A stretch of DNA of 64,000 bases from Bacteroidales bacterium (GCA_016926235.1 JAFGOZ010000010.1:71958-135957); one strand, 5' to 3'; positions 47,185 through 56,678 are shown, numbered from the stretch's first letter. A program made the numbers and translations. Notes: generated by a model from the sequence alone, not told the origin.

Positions 47185-48375
47185 ATGAGTAAACAAGCCG
47201 CTAAAATTATCCTTAAATCAGGTAAAGATCAAAGTGTCCTAAGGCTTCATCCGTGGGTTTTTTCAGGAGCTATAAAAAAAATTGACGGATATGTGAATGA
47301 AGGGGATATCGTTCATGTTTATAATAATAAAAATGAATTTCTTGCTGCTGGTCATTACCAGATCGGTTCTATTGCTATAAGGATTTTCAGTTTTAAACCG
47401 GAAGAATATAATTACAATTTCTGGAAGAATAAAGTCAGACGGGCTTTTGAATTAAGAAAACAAATTGGACTGGCCGACAGTGGTCATACATCTATATACC
47501 GGTTAATATATGCTGAAGGCGATGGTCTTCCCGGCCTAATAATTGATTGGTATAACGGTACGGCAGTTATGCAAATGCATTCCATAGGAATGCATAAACT
47601 AAAAGATGATTTTGTTGAGATACTTAAATCCATATATGGCGATAAATTAAAGGCTATTTTTGATAAAAGTTCTCAAACCCTTCCGTTTAAAGGACCTGTT
47701 ACAGCTGTAGATGGCTCTGTTTATGGAAGCACAAACGCCACTGAGGCGCTTGAATATAATAACAGGTTTTATGTTGATTGGGAATCCGGTCAAAAAACAG
47801 GCTTTTTCATAGACCAGAGAGAAAACAGGGCACTGGTGGCAAAGTATGCTGCAGACCGAAAAGTCCTCAACATGTTTGGTTACACAGGAGGTTTCTCTGT
47901 TTATGCTTTGCAAGGAAGAGCCAATATCGTGCATACTGTAGATAGTTCAAAACAAGCTATCGAATTAACCCAAAAGAATGTAGAATTAAACTTTCAAAAT
48001 GACAACCGTCATACCGGATTCGCTACTGATGCCTTTGACTATCTGAAAGATATGGATGATGATTACGATCTAATTATCCTGGATCCCCCGGCATTCGCAA
48101 AACACAACAATGTACTGCATAATGCATTACAAGGCTACAAAAGACTTAATGCACTGGCATTTAATAAGATAAAAAGCGGCGGACTACTTTTTACCTTTTC
48201 TTGCTCACAGGTTGTAAGCAAAGAAAACTTCAGAAAATCGGTTTTTGCTGCCGCAGCCCAAAGTGGTCGCGTGGTAAGGATACTTCACCAATTAACACAA
48301 CCCGAAGATCACCCGGTAAACATTTATCATCCCGAAGGAGAATATTTAAAAGGACTTGTACTATATGTAGAATAA
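47185..48375 (+). CDS. rRNA (cytosine-C5) methyltransferase, RlmI-like
   Basis: This 396-residue protein has an N-terminal PUA domain (about 5-80; LRLHPWVFSGAIKKIDGYVN) and a class I methyltransferase domain (about 200-396). The SAM site is LNMFGYTGGFSVYAL, with DSSKQAIELTQKNVELN after it, and the catalytic motif is LIILDPPAFAKHN. The linker KTGFFIDQRENR is a hallmark of RlmI/RlmK-like enzymes, which methylate a cytosine in 23S rRNA. The exact target nucleotide is not decidable here. It starts 1 base after the exonuclease stop codon, so the two are co-transcribed. Confidence 0.88.
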   Translation: MSKQAAKIILKSGKDQSVLRLHPWVFSGAIKKIDGYVNEGDIVHVYNNKNEFLAAGHYQIGSIAIRIFSFKPEEYNYNFWKNKVRRAFELRKQIGLADSGHTSIYRLIYAEGDGLPGLIIDWYNGTAVMQMHSIGMHKLKDDFVEILKSIYGDKLKAIFDKSSQTLPFKGPVTAVDGSVYGSTNATEALEYNNRFYVDWESGQKTGFFIDQRENRALVAKYAADRKVLNMFGYTGGFSVYALQGRANIVHTVDSSKQAIELTQKNVELNFQNDNRHTGFATDAFDYLKDMDDDYDLIILDPPAFAKHNNVLHNALQGYKRLNALAFNKIKSGGLLFTFSCSQVVSKENFRKSVFAAAAQSGRVVRILHQLTQPEDHPVNIYHPEGEYLKGLVLYVE

Positions 48376-48404
48376 TTGCGTTATTAAAATTAAAATTTCC
48401 TCCG

Positions 48405-49136
48405 ATGCAGGCTTTCATCTCAAGATACGGTAAGGTACTATTATGGATTACAATATTCAGTATTGCTATGGGCTTCCTGGAAACTGCTGTAGTAATATAT
48501 CTTCGTGAATTAATGTACCCGGAAGGTTTTAAGTTCCCTCTTGCACCCATCAATCCCAATATTGCATTAACAGAAGTACTAAGAGAAGCTGCTACTGTAA
48601 TAATGCTTTTAGGCATTGCCATACTTAGCGGAAAAACAAAAGCCGAACGCTTTGCATGGTTCCTTTATAGTTTTGCTATATGGGATATTTTCTTCTATAT
48701 CTTTCTCAAAGTCCTTATCAATTGGCCTGAATCATTGCTCACATGGGATATCCTTTTCCTGATACCTGTTACATGGGTTGGCCCGGTAATATCACCTGTA
48801 ATAGTGGCCTTCACCATGATAGCCTTTGCATTGCTTATTAATTATTTACATACTAAAACAGATCGATTAAAAATCAGATTATTTCACTGGACTTTCCTGA
48901 TAACAGGATCCCTTGTTTTAATTCTGGCATGGACCTGGGATTATTCAAAGTATATCTTACACTATTATTCGTTTAAAGAAATATGGACCATGCCAAGCAA
49001 AGAACCTCTTTATGAGCTTGCGATGCAATACATACCACAATCTTTTAACTGGTTTTTATTTTTGCTGGGAGAATTCATAATTATAACCGGTATTTTTATA
49101 TTTTACAGGCAGAATTTAAATAGAACCAAAAAATAG
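48405..49136 (+). CDS. Multi-pass membrane protein of unknown function
   Basis: A 243-residue protein from the ATG at 48405, 29 bases after the methyltransferase stop. Longer frames starting at 48201 run antiparallel or out of frame inside the methyltransferase gene and are not credible. Five to six membrane helices are visible (TIFSIAMGFLETAVVIYL, FYIFLKVLINWP, VGPVISPVIVAF and others), with charged short loops such as GKTKAERFAW. I do not recognise a family. Its position, last in the RNA-processing operon, offers no clear functional link. It ends one base before the stop of the convergent kinase gene. Confidence 0.75.
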   Translation: MQAFISRYGKVLLWITIFSIAMGFLETAVVIYLRELMYPEGFKFPLAPINPNIALTEVLREAATVIMLLGIAILSGKTKAERFAWFLYSFAIWDIFFYIFLKVLINWPESLLTWDILFLIPVTWVGPVISPVIVAFTMIAFALLINYLHTKTDRLKIRLFHWTFLITGSLVLILAWTWDYSKYILHYYSFKEIWTMPSKEPLYELAMQYIPQSFNWFLFLLGEFIIITGIFIFYRQNLNRTKK

Positions 49137-49137
49137 A

Positions 49138-50409
49138 TTATTTAAAAGTGGTAAGAAAATTTGTCAATTTCATAATTGTATCAATCTCTCCAAAACCACC
49201 TGGCTTCTCAATAAAAATTATATCTCCAAAATCTCCATCTACATTCGAATAACACAAACCCGGAACAATTTCTGTTCGCGGATGTAATGCCTTAATATTA
49301 AGCGATTTCATAACCTGGCGAGTGGTATCATTTCCAATAACTATTAAATTACCAAATATCTTCGACTGCATGGCAAGACGGGTAAGACGGGCAATATTCA
49401 CAACGGCCCTTTCATGTATTATATCAACCACTCCCTCTTTTACACCCGCTTGTGTAAAATATGCATGAAGAAGACTTCTTGATTTAATCGTTTGAAGAAC
49501 TATATTCTTACCCTCACTGGCTTTCTTTATCAATGAATTTATAAAAAGAGTCACATTCTCGGAGGGTATGTCTTCCTTATTAATTAATATTTCCTGTGGG
49601 ATAAGCATTTGATGGTATCCATTCGCACAAGCAAATTCAGTCTGCTCAAACGAAGTTTTATTCATGCTTCCATTTACAATTAACACCGGCTTATTATTTT
49701 TAATGTAAGGCATCGTTTCTCCGCGCAGCTGGAGAAGCTCCGGTAATAATTCTGCAAACCCGGCAGGACCAGCAACTAAATGAAGTGCATCATTTTCTTT
49801 CAGTAGATTGCCAATGTTTCTTAAATCAGAAGTGGTCTCTGTATCAAATATAAGTATTCGCTTATATTTTTGTTTAAATAATTTTTCTTTCCCAAGATGT
49901 TTCAATTGTATAACTTTTGTTTTAATCCTGGTCTGCCTGCGAAGAATATCCGGCACATAACTTAATGATATCGGATACATAGGATTTGCCGCAATAATGG
50001 AATTATGCAACAGGTTTTCCTCAACATATTGATAACCCTTTCGTGTATAACGTTTCAGTTTTGGGTAAGCAGGGATGAAGCATAAAGGATTATAGTCAAG
50101 TTTTTCCAATAAAGCATCCAATTCTATCCCTACATTGCCTCTTAAGGTTGAGTCTGTCTTTTTATAAATATGATGAACGCCCACTTTCTTCGCGTTGTCA
50201 CAAATATCTTTTATTATTGTTGATGCAACAGACGGATCAATGTAACGGGATTCCGTGTCAATAACAACTACTTCAATATTGGATGGCAATGCGGTGAAAT
50301 CGATATTCACATCAATAGTAATAATAGTGGGGACCCCCTTTTTCGAAAACTGTGCACCTGTTTCAATTGCGCCCGTTAAATCATCTGATATGATTAGTAA
50401 ATCGATCAA
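49138..50409 (-). CDS. Four-carbon acid-sugar kinase family protein (DUF1537)
   Basis: This 423-residue protein belongs to the FAKH/OtnK/DtnK family, which phosphorylates 3- or 4-carbon acid sugars (e.g. threonate, erythronate) in ATP-dependent catabolic pathways. It has the N-terminal ISDDLTGAIETGAQFSKKG (DDLTGA motif) and the C-terminal nucleotide-binding segment FIEKPGGFGEID. Length and layout match. The partner dehydrogenase PdxA2 and epimerases that usually travel with these kinases are not present in the window. Instead, the genes upstream (10 bases and further) are a LarA-like racemase and a cupin. The exact substrate is open. Confidence 0.85.
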   Translation of the reverse strand: MIDLLIISDDLTGAIETGAQFSKKGVPTIITIDVNIDFTALPSNIEVVVIDTESRYIDPSVASTIIKDICDNAKKVGVHHIYKKTDSTLRGNVGIELDALLEKLDYNPLCFIPAYPKLKRYTRKGYQYVEENLLHNSIIAANPMYPISLSYVPDILRRQTRIKTKVIQLKHLGKEKLFKQKYKRILIFDTETTSDLRNIGNLLKENDALHLVAGPAGFAELLPELLQLRGETMPYIKNNKPVLIVNGSMNKTSFEQTEFACANGYHQMLIPQEILINKEDIPSENVTLFINSLIKKASEGKNIVLQTIKSRSLLHAYFTQAGVKEGVVDIIHERAVVNIARLTRLAMQSKIFGNLIVIGNDTTRQVMKSLNIKALHPRTEIVPGLCYSNVDGDFGDIIFIEKPGGFGEIDTIMKLTNFLTTFK

Positions 50410-50418
50410 TATGTATCT

Positions 50419-51681
50419 TTAAAAATTAAACAACCGGCCATCAGCATCCAATAATTTCTTCGGTTCGCCAATTACCTCAATATTTGCTTTTTTACGAATA
50501 ATATCCAATACAGGTTGCGAAAGATAGAGATGTTCAAGGTGTAAAGTATCCAAAATCCGGATTATTTTTGCATCTTCAGCTGGTGTTTCTCCATTCTGCC
50601 GAAGGGCATACATTACAGCTTGTTCATCATTCTCAGCTATTACCGGTATTTTTACCCGTTCATAATTTCCGCTGGTGTATACATTTTCATATGTAACTGT
50701 ATAATTTATCTTTTCAAATAATTCTCTTGAAATTACATCTGAAAGCCCCATCCCTAAAGCATTCCCATATGTCTCTTCTGTCAGATCCCTTACATATATT
50801 GAATTTATTACAGGATAATCAGGATCTTTTTGTCCATGTATGCCCATCCTTCCAATAATATTTGGATCCAACCCGACACCACTAATATTCTTACCAATCC
50901 TGTCTACTATTAATACATCAATATCACGAATAGGCAGAGAGGGCATCATTTTTTTTGCCAAATCCAGTAATCCGGGTTCTTTCATCATTATTTCATGAGC
51001 AGGAAGAACTTCAATCCGGTAAGGTTTATCAAAAGCATTCTCTATAATACCCACACCGCCTATTATTTTTCCGGCAGCAAATACATCTTTTGCAACAGCC
51101 GGTATATAATCTGTCATTCCTTTAGTACCAAAAGTATGAATAGCAAAAGCCTGCTCATGCTTTCCCAGACCAATTGTAGCCATTTTCACCAAACCACTCT
51201 CATAATCTCCCCGAAAATTAGTGTGCGGTTTTATTCTATTAATCAATAGTATGCCATCTGACTCATAAGCATATTTATCCATAAATACTTTTACCGGGGA
51301 ATGTTTTTTCTCCAATTCAACAACCTGCATAGATGATTTTACAGGACAGCCCATGCTTTTCTCCGAAATCCCATAATTGTTCAGTACTTCTTTTTGCCCG
51401 TCTGCTATAGCACCTCCATGACTTCCCATTGCCGGTATTATAAAAGGATATGCTCCTCTGTTTTTTACCCAGTTAACTACATCCCTGGTAATTTCAGCAA
51501 TATCAGTAATCCCCCTGCTTCCTGCAGTTATTGCAATATGCATACCCGGCTTCACTTTAGCATTTAATATGTTAAGCCGTGGTAGCAGAAATCCGTGTAT
51601 ATTTGAAATAGAATCTGTATCAAAGGTTTGTTTAACCTTATACATTACTATGGATTCCGGATTATTTTTCCTGATAAGCAT
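50419..51681 (-). CDS. LarA-like (DUF2088) nickel-dependent racemase family protein
   Basis: A 420-residue protein of the lactate-racemase (LarA) superfamily. LarA enzymes carry a nickel-pincer nucleotide on a Lys and swap D- and L-hydroxy acids; other members act on malate or sugar acids. It has the family's glycine motif IPAMGSHGGA (about 80-110) and NRIKPHTNFRGDYESGLVKMATIG, which contains a Lys in the expected region. Ni-pincer cofactor genes (larB, larC, larE) are not in this window. It lies 9 bases upstream of the acid-sugar kinase gene, and together they suggest a hydroxy-acid or sugar-acid catabolic route. That route is inferred. Confidence 0.82.
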   Translation of the reverse strand: MLIRKNNPESIVMYKVKQTFDTDSISNIHGFLLPRLNILNAKVKPGMHIAITAGSRGITDIAEITRDVVNWVKNRGAYPFIIPAMGSHGGAIADGQKEVLNNYGISEKSMGCPVKSSMQVVELEKKHSPVKVFMDKYAYESDGILLINRIKPHTNFRGDYESGLVKMATIGLGKHEQAFAIHTFGTKGMTDYIPAVAKDVFAAGKIIGGVGIIENAFDKPYRIEVLPAHEIMMKEPGLLDLAKKMMPSLPIRDIDVLIVDRIGKNISGVGLDPNIIGRMGIHGQKDPDYPVINSIYVRDLTEETYGNALGMGLSDVISRELFEKINYTVTYENVYTSGNYERVKIPVIAENDEQAVMYALRQNGETPAEDAKIIRILDTLHLEHLYLSQPVLDIIRKKANIEVIGEPKKLLDADGRLFNF

Positions 51682-51699
51682 ATAAATATGAGTATATTA

Positions 51700-52032
51700 C
51701 TAAATAAAATCCTCCCTGATCGGACTAAATGAATCGATTAACCTCACATTCCCGGTCAGAGTCTGGACAGTATGAGGAACTCCTGACGGAACAGCGAAAA
51801 CATCGCCTTCCTTCAGATGATACTTCTCTTCTCCAATAAATACGTATAATTCTCCCTCAGCCACATAGCTTATCTGCTCATGAGGATGTGAATGAGGAGG
51901 ATCCGGTTGAATCATCGGCCCATTTGAAAAATCAATTATGGCTGTCATCAGATCATTTAAGTGAGCTAATCTCCTTTCAATATTATTGCCAGGATTAGCC
52001 ACAGACATATCTTTATACTTATAAATTGCCAT
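51700..52032 (-). CDS. Cupin domain protein
   Basis: A 110-residue single-domain cupin from the ATG at 52032; the earlier TTG at 52038 is rejected because the promoter lies just upstream. It has the metal-binding motif 1 HSHPHEQISYVAEGELY and motif 2 FAVPSGVPHTVQ, with the two His pairs and a Glu. Small cupins like this act as isomerases, dioxygenases or sugar/hydroxy-acid sensors. It is the first gene of the LarA-like/kinase operon (18 bases from the next), so a role in that pathway, perhaps isomerisation, is plausible but unproven. Promoter TAACTTTG at 52066-52059. Confidence 0.85.
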   Translation of the reverse strand: MAIYKYKDMSVANPGNNIERRLAHLNDLMTAIIDFSNGPMIQPDPPHSHPHEQISYVAEGELYVFIGEEKYHLKEGDVFAVPSGVPHTVQTLTGNVRLIDSFSPIREDFI

Positions 52033-52058
52033 ATTCAATAGGTTTCATTAATAATATT

Positions 52059-52066
52059 CAAAGTTA
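52059..52066 (-). promoter_or_regulatory. Bacteroidota -7 element for the cupin/LarA/kinase operon
   Basis: Read on the minus strand this is TAACTTTG, an exact TAnnTTTG match, 27 bases before the cupin ATG. No TTG is seen at the -33 position. It follows directly after the terminator of the upstream gene, which fits a new transcription unit. Confidence 0.5.
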
Positions 52067-52086
52067 ACATTTTCCTTCATTCGGTA

Positions 52087-52116
52087 TAAAAAAAAACCGC
52101 CGGGTAAACCGGCGGT
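52087..52116 (-). terminator. Terminator of the T9SS ThuA-like gene
   Basis: A GC-rich 8-bp stem (accgccgg 52096-52103 with ccggcggt 52109-52116) and a 5-base loop, then ten T residues on the minus strand (52096-52087). It lies 24 bases after the stop codon. Confidence 0.85.
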
Positions 52117-52139
52117 CAAATATTCTATTAAAGGTATCC

Positions 52140-53207
52140 TTACTTAACAATAAGTTTATTTACAGCTTTACCTTCTTTAGTATTAAGCGCTATAAAATAC
52201 AAACCTGCATCAAGCTTACTTGATTTTACAGTTATTGTATTAGCACCTGCGTTAGCATCTCTTACGATCCTGTCAACTTCCTGACCAGCAATATTATATA
52301 CCACAATATCAATTGAGCTGGCACGCTTCAGGCTGAATTGAACATTGAAAATTCCATTTGCAGCTGGGTTTGGAGCAAGAACCATGTCAAATGAAGGAGC
52401 AGAAACTCTTTCTTTTGTTCCAACAATATCAATTCCCATTGCCCATAGACAAGAATTGGCTACAACTTTATAAAATGCATCTGTTGCATGTTCCTGGAAA
52501 TTATAGTGGTTTGCAACAACAACCATTCTGTTTTCCAGAGTTGCGCCAGCTTCACCCTCAATAGCCCACAGGTAAGCATTGTTTGGATATCCAGAATCTG
52601 TAAGTTGCACGCAATAAGATGTGTTTGTAGCATTTTGGTAAACATCATCAAAATCACCACCTTCAAGACTGTCAAGGAATGCTACGTGAACTTGTGCATT
52701 ACCACTTTGACCAGTATTAAAACCTTCCGTCCAAGTTATTTCATCACCAGCTTCACCAATGTTTGTAAAAATTTCATGAGCAGGATCCCTGATCACAAAT
52801 TTTTGAACTGAATCATTGCTTGCTGCAGCAAGGTTAAAGTTAGGACATGCAAACCAAGTTGGTCTTTGAGGTGCATAAGGCTCAATGCTTACGCAAGGAA
52901 GCGGAAACCCTGCAGTACCAAAATTTTCACATCTGCTTGAGCTGATAGACTCCAGAATAAAAAACAAGTCATAATCAGCATAAGGAGTTTCGGTATCCCA
53001 AGGGGCAGCATTGAAAGCATCCTGAGCTATCACACTATCAATTACAAAAGTATCACACATAGCTACAATTTTTTGCAAAACTGTATCTTCATATGGATTT
53101 GCATCAAGTGTTGAATTTGTCAATGCTAAAATTTTAAGTTTTTGAGCAGATACGCTAAACGTAACTGCTAACATCATTGCAAACAAAAAGTAAAGTTTTC
53201 TTTTCAT
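52140..53207 (-). CDS. Secreted GATase-like (ThuA-like) protein with T9SS sorting domain
   Basis: This 355-residue protein has a signal peptide (ending VSAQ), a Rossmann-like domain at about 25-265 and a T9SS sorting domain at about 275-355 (APNPAANGIFNVQF, ending NKLIVK). The middle begins KLKILALTNSTLD and carries DPAHEIFTNIGEAGDEITW, a layout resembling ThuA-like or class I glutamine-amidotransferase-like folds, but the catalytic residues are not recognisable. It is predicted to be exported to the cell surface or medium. A repeat copy lies 153 bases upstream. The similarity to the domains of 53633-56614 is weak and partly inferred from layout. Confidence 0.75.
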   Translation of the reverse strand: MKRKLYFLFAMMLAVTFSVSAQKLKILALTNSTLDANPYEDTVLQKIVAMCDTFVIDSVIAQDAFNAAPWDTETPYADYDLFFILESISSSRCENFGTAGFPLPCVSIEPYAPQRPTWFACPNFNLAAASNDSVQKFVIRDPAHEIFTNIGEAGDEITWTEGFNTGQSGNAQVHVAFLDSLEGGDFDDVYQNATNTSYCVQLTDSGYPNNAYLWAIEGEAGATLENRMVVVANHYNFQEHATDAFYKVVANSCLWAMGIDIVGTKERVSAPSFDMVLAPNPAANGIFNVQFSLKRASSIDIVVYNIAGQEVDRIVRDANAGANTITVKSSKLDAGLYFIALNTKEGKAVNKLIVK

Positions 53208-53360
53208 AATGTAATAGTTTTAATGGGTTATTAATTCGGCATAAATATACAAGTTTTCTGTTTATTTTTCAAAATAAATTATAAAACTTTTGTTAATAAT
53301 ATATGTAAAAGGGTTGAAAATTCAAGTTTTTTAATAAAAAAATGCTCTGCGGAGAAAATG

Positions 53361-53546
53361 AAACAACAGATAAAAGCGCTAAAGCGCAGTTTGCTTCATC
53401 ATTGATTTTTAATTTATTAGAATTTCTGACTAAAGTCCATTTTATCATGAGGTCAATAATTACCCCCGGATAAATCCGGGGGCTATATTTATCGGATATA
53501 ATAAAGCTTTTTGCCACTTTTTTCAATTTTAATCCGGTCACTACTG
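53361..53546. repeat. ~185-bp direct repeat, copy A
   Basis: This runs from aaacaacagataaaagcgct to the phrase ggtcactactg and matches 56989-57173 along its whole length with scattered substitutions and small indels. It contains the perfect palindrome cccccgga-taaa-tccggggg (53463-53470 with 53475-53482). It lies 153 bases upstream of the ThuA-like T9SS gene, in the same orientation as copy B. No transposase ORF is inside or near it. Confidence 0.8.
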
Positions 53547-53587
53547 AAAAAAACTTGAAAAAGATCAATAACCTATGTTATAAACAA

Positions 53588-53613
53588 AAAAGCCCTGCAA
53601 AATGCAGGGCTTT
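53588..53613 (-). terminator. Terminator of the large T9SS protein gene
   Basis: A 10-bp stem (aagccctgca 53590-53599 with tgcagggctt 53603-53612) with a 3-base loop, then a U-tract on the minus strand (53590-53586). It sits just past the stop codon of the gene ending at 53633. Confidence 0.8.
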
Positions 53614-53632
53614 AATTAATACTATATTAAGA

Positions 53633-56614
53633 TTAGTTCTTAATCATAACAATATTTCTGCCTGCTTTGCCTTTTCTAATATTAACAAAGTAAACACCTT
53701 TTTCAATGTCAGCAATATTTATTGTCATCGTGTTGCTGGTAGCAATACGTGAAATAACTTCCTGTCCAACTGAATTAATAATAGAAACGGTAGCGTCTAC
53801 ATCAAGACCTTCAATTGTTACAACATTGTTAGACGGATTCGGGAATAACCTGATATCGTTAGCTAACAATTGTTGAGGAACATTAGTTGTATCACCCTGT
53901 ATTTGAATAACTGTAATATGGTATGTATCACCTCTTCTGGTATTTTCTGCTCTCGCGTATACTGAGAAAGTAGTAGTATCAGCAGTAAGGTCAAATGTAC
54001 CGTTACCCGTTACAGTTGCCAGGCTACTTGTAGGCACAAAAGTGATAGTAACACTGTTACTTGCAACCTTTGGTATCCTTAATGTATAATCAAGAACAGC
54101 AGCGCTGAATGCAGCAGGATCTAATGTATCTGCAGGTACTGTAGTCATTGAAGCCATTGAAGCGTCAGCAGAAACATAATATATAGGTGCAATTGGATTC
54201 AATCCGGCTATACTTAAAACTTCACCCAAATAAGCAGCCTGAACATCATGGGTTAATGGGAAATAGTTATAAACATTAGTTATACCATCATTACCAAATC
54301 CAAAGTATGTTCTTGGTGCATTAACTTTCTGAGCTCCTCCAGTATAGAAAGCAGAATCTAAAATAAACCTTACATAAAGTGGGGATATTGTTGAATCATT
54401 TATTACTTCATACGCAAGGGTATCCCCATTGAAAGCTCTATAAGTAGAAATATAAGAATCAGGCAGATATGACCATACAATAGTGTCAGCAGCCCATGTA
54501 GTATTAGCATAAACCGGGTCATCAGCCATTTTTGTATGGGCAATTCTTGTTCCGCCTTCAACAGTTTGATTGTTACGTGAACCGTTAAACCAGTCAAGTC
54601 TACCACTACCATTATGGAATGGAGAGTTAGAAATAACAGGAGCGGTAACAGAATCATTAACAACTGATACACCAGCTGCTGTATTTAACCCAATATCAGT
54701 GCTATTACCGGCACGTCCAATAATAACTACATCGAATCCATTCAGGCTATCAATCATTGCACGGGTAATGGTTCCTAAATTTCCAAGCCACATTCTCGTT
54801 ACATCTATACCGTTTTCTGTTAAGAAAGTATATTGGTTTTGATCACCGTTAGTTTCCGGAGTAATCAAAGCAACAGAAATTTCGAGTGGAGCAACACTGA
54901 TAGTCACTTCATATTCGATTGTGTCTGATGCATCTGAAGAAATACATGTAACTGTAACGGTTGAATCAACCATACCGGCACGTGGTATTTCTACTGTTGC
55001 TGGTGATATAACTGTAGCAGCACCTTCGTTAGCTACTCCTGTAACAGTCACTGAACCAACATAATCAGTAATATCAAGATCATAAGCAAGAGTTGCCGGA
55101 GCAAAAACAGGAGCTAAAGTACCTTCACTTACAGTAATATCTGATAAAGTTGCATCATTTGAACCTGCATATACAACATAAGGAGTACCAATTAGTCTCG
55201 CAATTTCATTCCTTAATACATATTGGGCATTTTCAAGAAGGTTCCAGTAATTTACTATACCATCCTGGTCGTTCCCAAAGCCAAACAGTGTTCTTGGGGC
55301 AGCAGCCCATGCTAATACAGGAGCTCCCTTGAAGTATTTCTGGCCGGGTTCCCACCTTACAACCATCATACCAGCCGGAGATTCACCTTTGTATTCAACC
55401 AATACATCACCTAATGTATTTGCATCAAGTCTTGCGTATGAATCCCTTGATTTTGTCCATATCATGGTGTCCCCATCCAAAACAGAATTAGCAAAGATTG
55501 GATCGGCTTTGTCGTTCACTATGGCACTCAATGTATCCCCACGTGGAACTGTTTGATAATGTGAACAATCATTGTTAACCCAAGCTAATAAATGATTGGA
55601 ACCATATTCCCTTGTAGTATAAGGATGTATATTTAAAATAGGCACAGTAATATCATTATTCCAGATATCGCGCCCTCTGTCTAAGTGATATGCACTACTT
55701 GAACCGCTTCGTCCAATTACAACAAGATCAGCAGCATTTAATGCATCTATGGCAGCACTTCCCTTGGTTAATAAAGTAACCGTATTGGTTATTAACATGG
55801 TATCCACGTTATATCCTAAATCTCTAAGGAAACTAATTGTTGCAAAGTCCCTCATCCAGTTTCCGCCACTCTGAACCGTGAAAATAATATCAGCCAAATT
55901 GGTTTCAAACTCAGCTGGCAATGGAGTACCTTCACCTGGAGCATAAGCGCCCGTGCTGTCCCATGCCATTGCATTTAATTGACCTGCTGATACACCATTA
56001 GTAAACCATCCAAAACGCATACAACGATCCTGGGCAGCTTGATCAGCCTGAATTTTTATTACAGGTACCGGAGCTTCATCAACATACACTTTAAAAGAAT
56101 CCGCTTCCATTGTAATCCTGTAAATATGATGCTCATACGTGGTAAGTGAGCTGTCTGCCGGCCATGTTACTTCTGCAGGTGCAGAACCGCCATCCAACTT
56201 TATAAAACCACCTTTAGAGCTCATCCCAATTTTTAGGTTAGCCCTAAAACCAACAGTTTCTCTACCCTGTAATTCAAATTGAATCCCGAAATCAGCCGAA
56301 TCAACAAGTTCATCAATTCTTGTCCGGAACACCCAGGTAGCTGTATCGTCAAATGCAACACCGGCAGGCTGACGATAAGCAGTTCTATCCCCTTGATCAG
56401 GATTAGCTTCAGCCCATGCACTAAAATGCATGGTGTTTGTAACCGGGTTAATATTAACATGAGCACCATCTCCCCTAATATCGCCAGATCCCCATGCGGG
56501 TGTGGCATCACCAGGCAGTACGCTGGCATCGTACACTGTCCATTGGGCATTGACATAGGATGTCACCCCAATTGCCAGTAAAACTAATAGTAAACATTTT
56601 TTCATAATTTTCAT
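53633..56614 (-). CDS. Large secreted T9SS protein with tandem GATase-like and cadherin-like domains
   Basis: This 993-residue protein has a signal peptide (ending YVNAQ). An N-terminal sandwich domain (about 25-225) resembles LamG/concanavalin-type carbohydrate-binding folds. Next are two copies of an unnamed Rossmann-like domain, at about 240-475 (LVVIGRSGSSSAYH, RTLFGFGND) and 575-810 (VVIIGRAGNSTDIG, RTYFGFGND), each followed by a cadherin-like/beta-sandwich domain (SDITVSEGTLAPVFAP; SMTTVPADTLDPAAF). The C-terminal T9SS domain starts LFPNPSNNVVTIEG and ends AGRNIVMIKN. It is predicted to be surface-exposed or released. The duplicated domain resembles ThuA/GATase folds, but no catalytic triad can be named. 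The function is unknown. Confidence 0.8.
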   Translation of the reverse strand: MKIMKKCLLLVLLAIGVTSYVNAQWTVYDASVLPGDATPAWGSGDIRGDGAHVNINPVTNTMHFSAWAEANPDQGDRTAYRQPAGVAFDDTATWVFRTRIDELVDSADFGIQFELQGRETVGFRANLKIGMSSKGGFIKLDGGSAPAEVTWPADSSLTTYEHHIYRITMEADSFKVYVDEAPVPVIKIQADQAAQDRCMRFGWFTNGVSAGQLNAMAWDSTGAYAPGEGTPLPAEFETNLADIIFTVQSGGNWMRDFATISFLRDLGYNVDTMLITNTVTLLTKGSAAIDALNAADLVVIGRSGSSSAYHLDRGRDIWNNDITVPILNIHPYTTREYGSNHLLAWVNNDCSHYQTVPRGDTLSAIVNDKADPIFANSVLDGDTMIWTKSRDSYARLDANTLGDVLVEYKGESPAGMMVVRWEPGQKYFKGAPVLAWAAAPRTLFGFGNDQDGIVNYWNLLENAQYVLRNEIARLIGTPYVVYAGSNDATLSDITVSEGTLAPVFAPATLAYDLDITDYVGSVTVTGVANEGAATVISPATVEIPRAGMVDSTVTVTCISSDASDTIEYEVTISVAPLEISVALITPETNGDQNQYTFLTENGIDVTRMWLGNLGTITRAMIDSLNGFDVVIIGRAGNSTDIGLNTAAGVSVVNDSVTAPVISNSPFHNGSGRLDWFNGSRNNQTVEGGTRIAHTKMADDPVYANTTWAADTIVWSYLPDSYISTYRAFNGDTLAYEVINDSTISPLYVRFILDSAFYTGGAQKVNAPRTYFGFGNDGITNVYNYFPLTHDVQAAYLGEVLSIAGLNPIAPIYYVSADASMASMTTVPADTLDPAAFSAAVLDYTLRIPKVASNSVTITFVPTSSLATVTGNGTFDLTADTTTFSVYARAENTRRGDTYHITVIQIQGDTTNVPQQLLANDIRLFPNPSNNVVTIEGLDVDATVSIINSVGQEVISRIATSNTMTINIADIEKGVYFVNIRKGKAGRNIVMIKN

Positions 56615-56678
56615 AGTTTTTAGGTTTAAGTTAATGATAAAATTAGTGTTTGATATTTAAAGTTAATAATAAAAACTT

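Larger units (their letters stand above)
53208..53632. other. Intergenic region with repeat copy A and a terminator
   Basis: No gene is supported in these 425 bases. The region holds the leader of the upstream-facing T9SS gene, repeat copy A (53361-53546) and the terminator of the large T9SS gene. A near-consensus minus-strand box TTATTTTG lies near 53268-53275. Small open frames here fall inside the repeat and are not credible genes. Confidence 0.6.

Noticed and set aside
48201..48404. N-terminal extension of the membrane-protein frame
   Set aside because: It lies out of frame inside the RlmI-like gene, is rich in Arg and Cys, and the ATG at 48405 gives a clean membrane-protein start.
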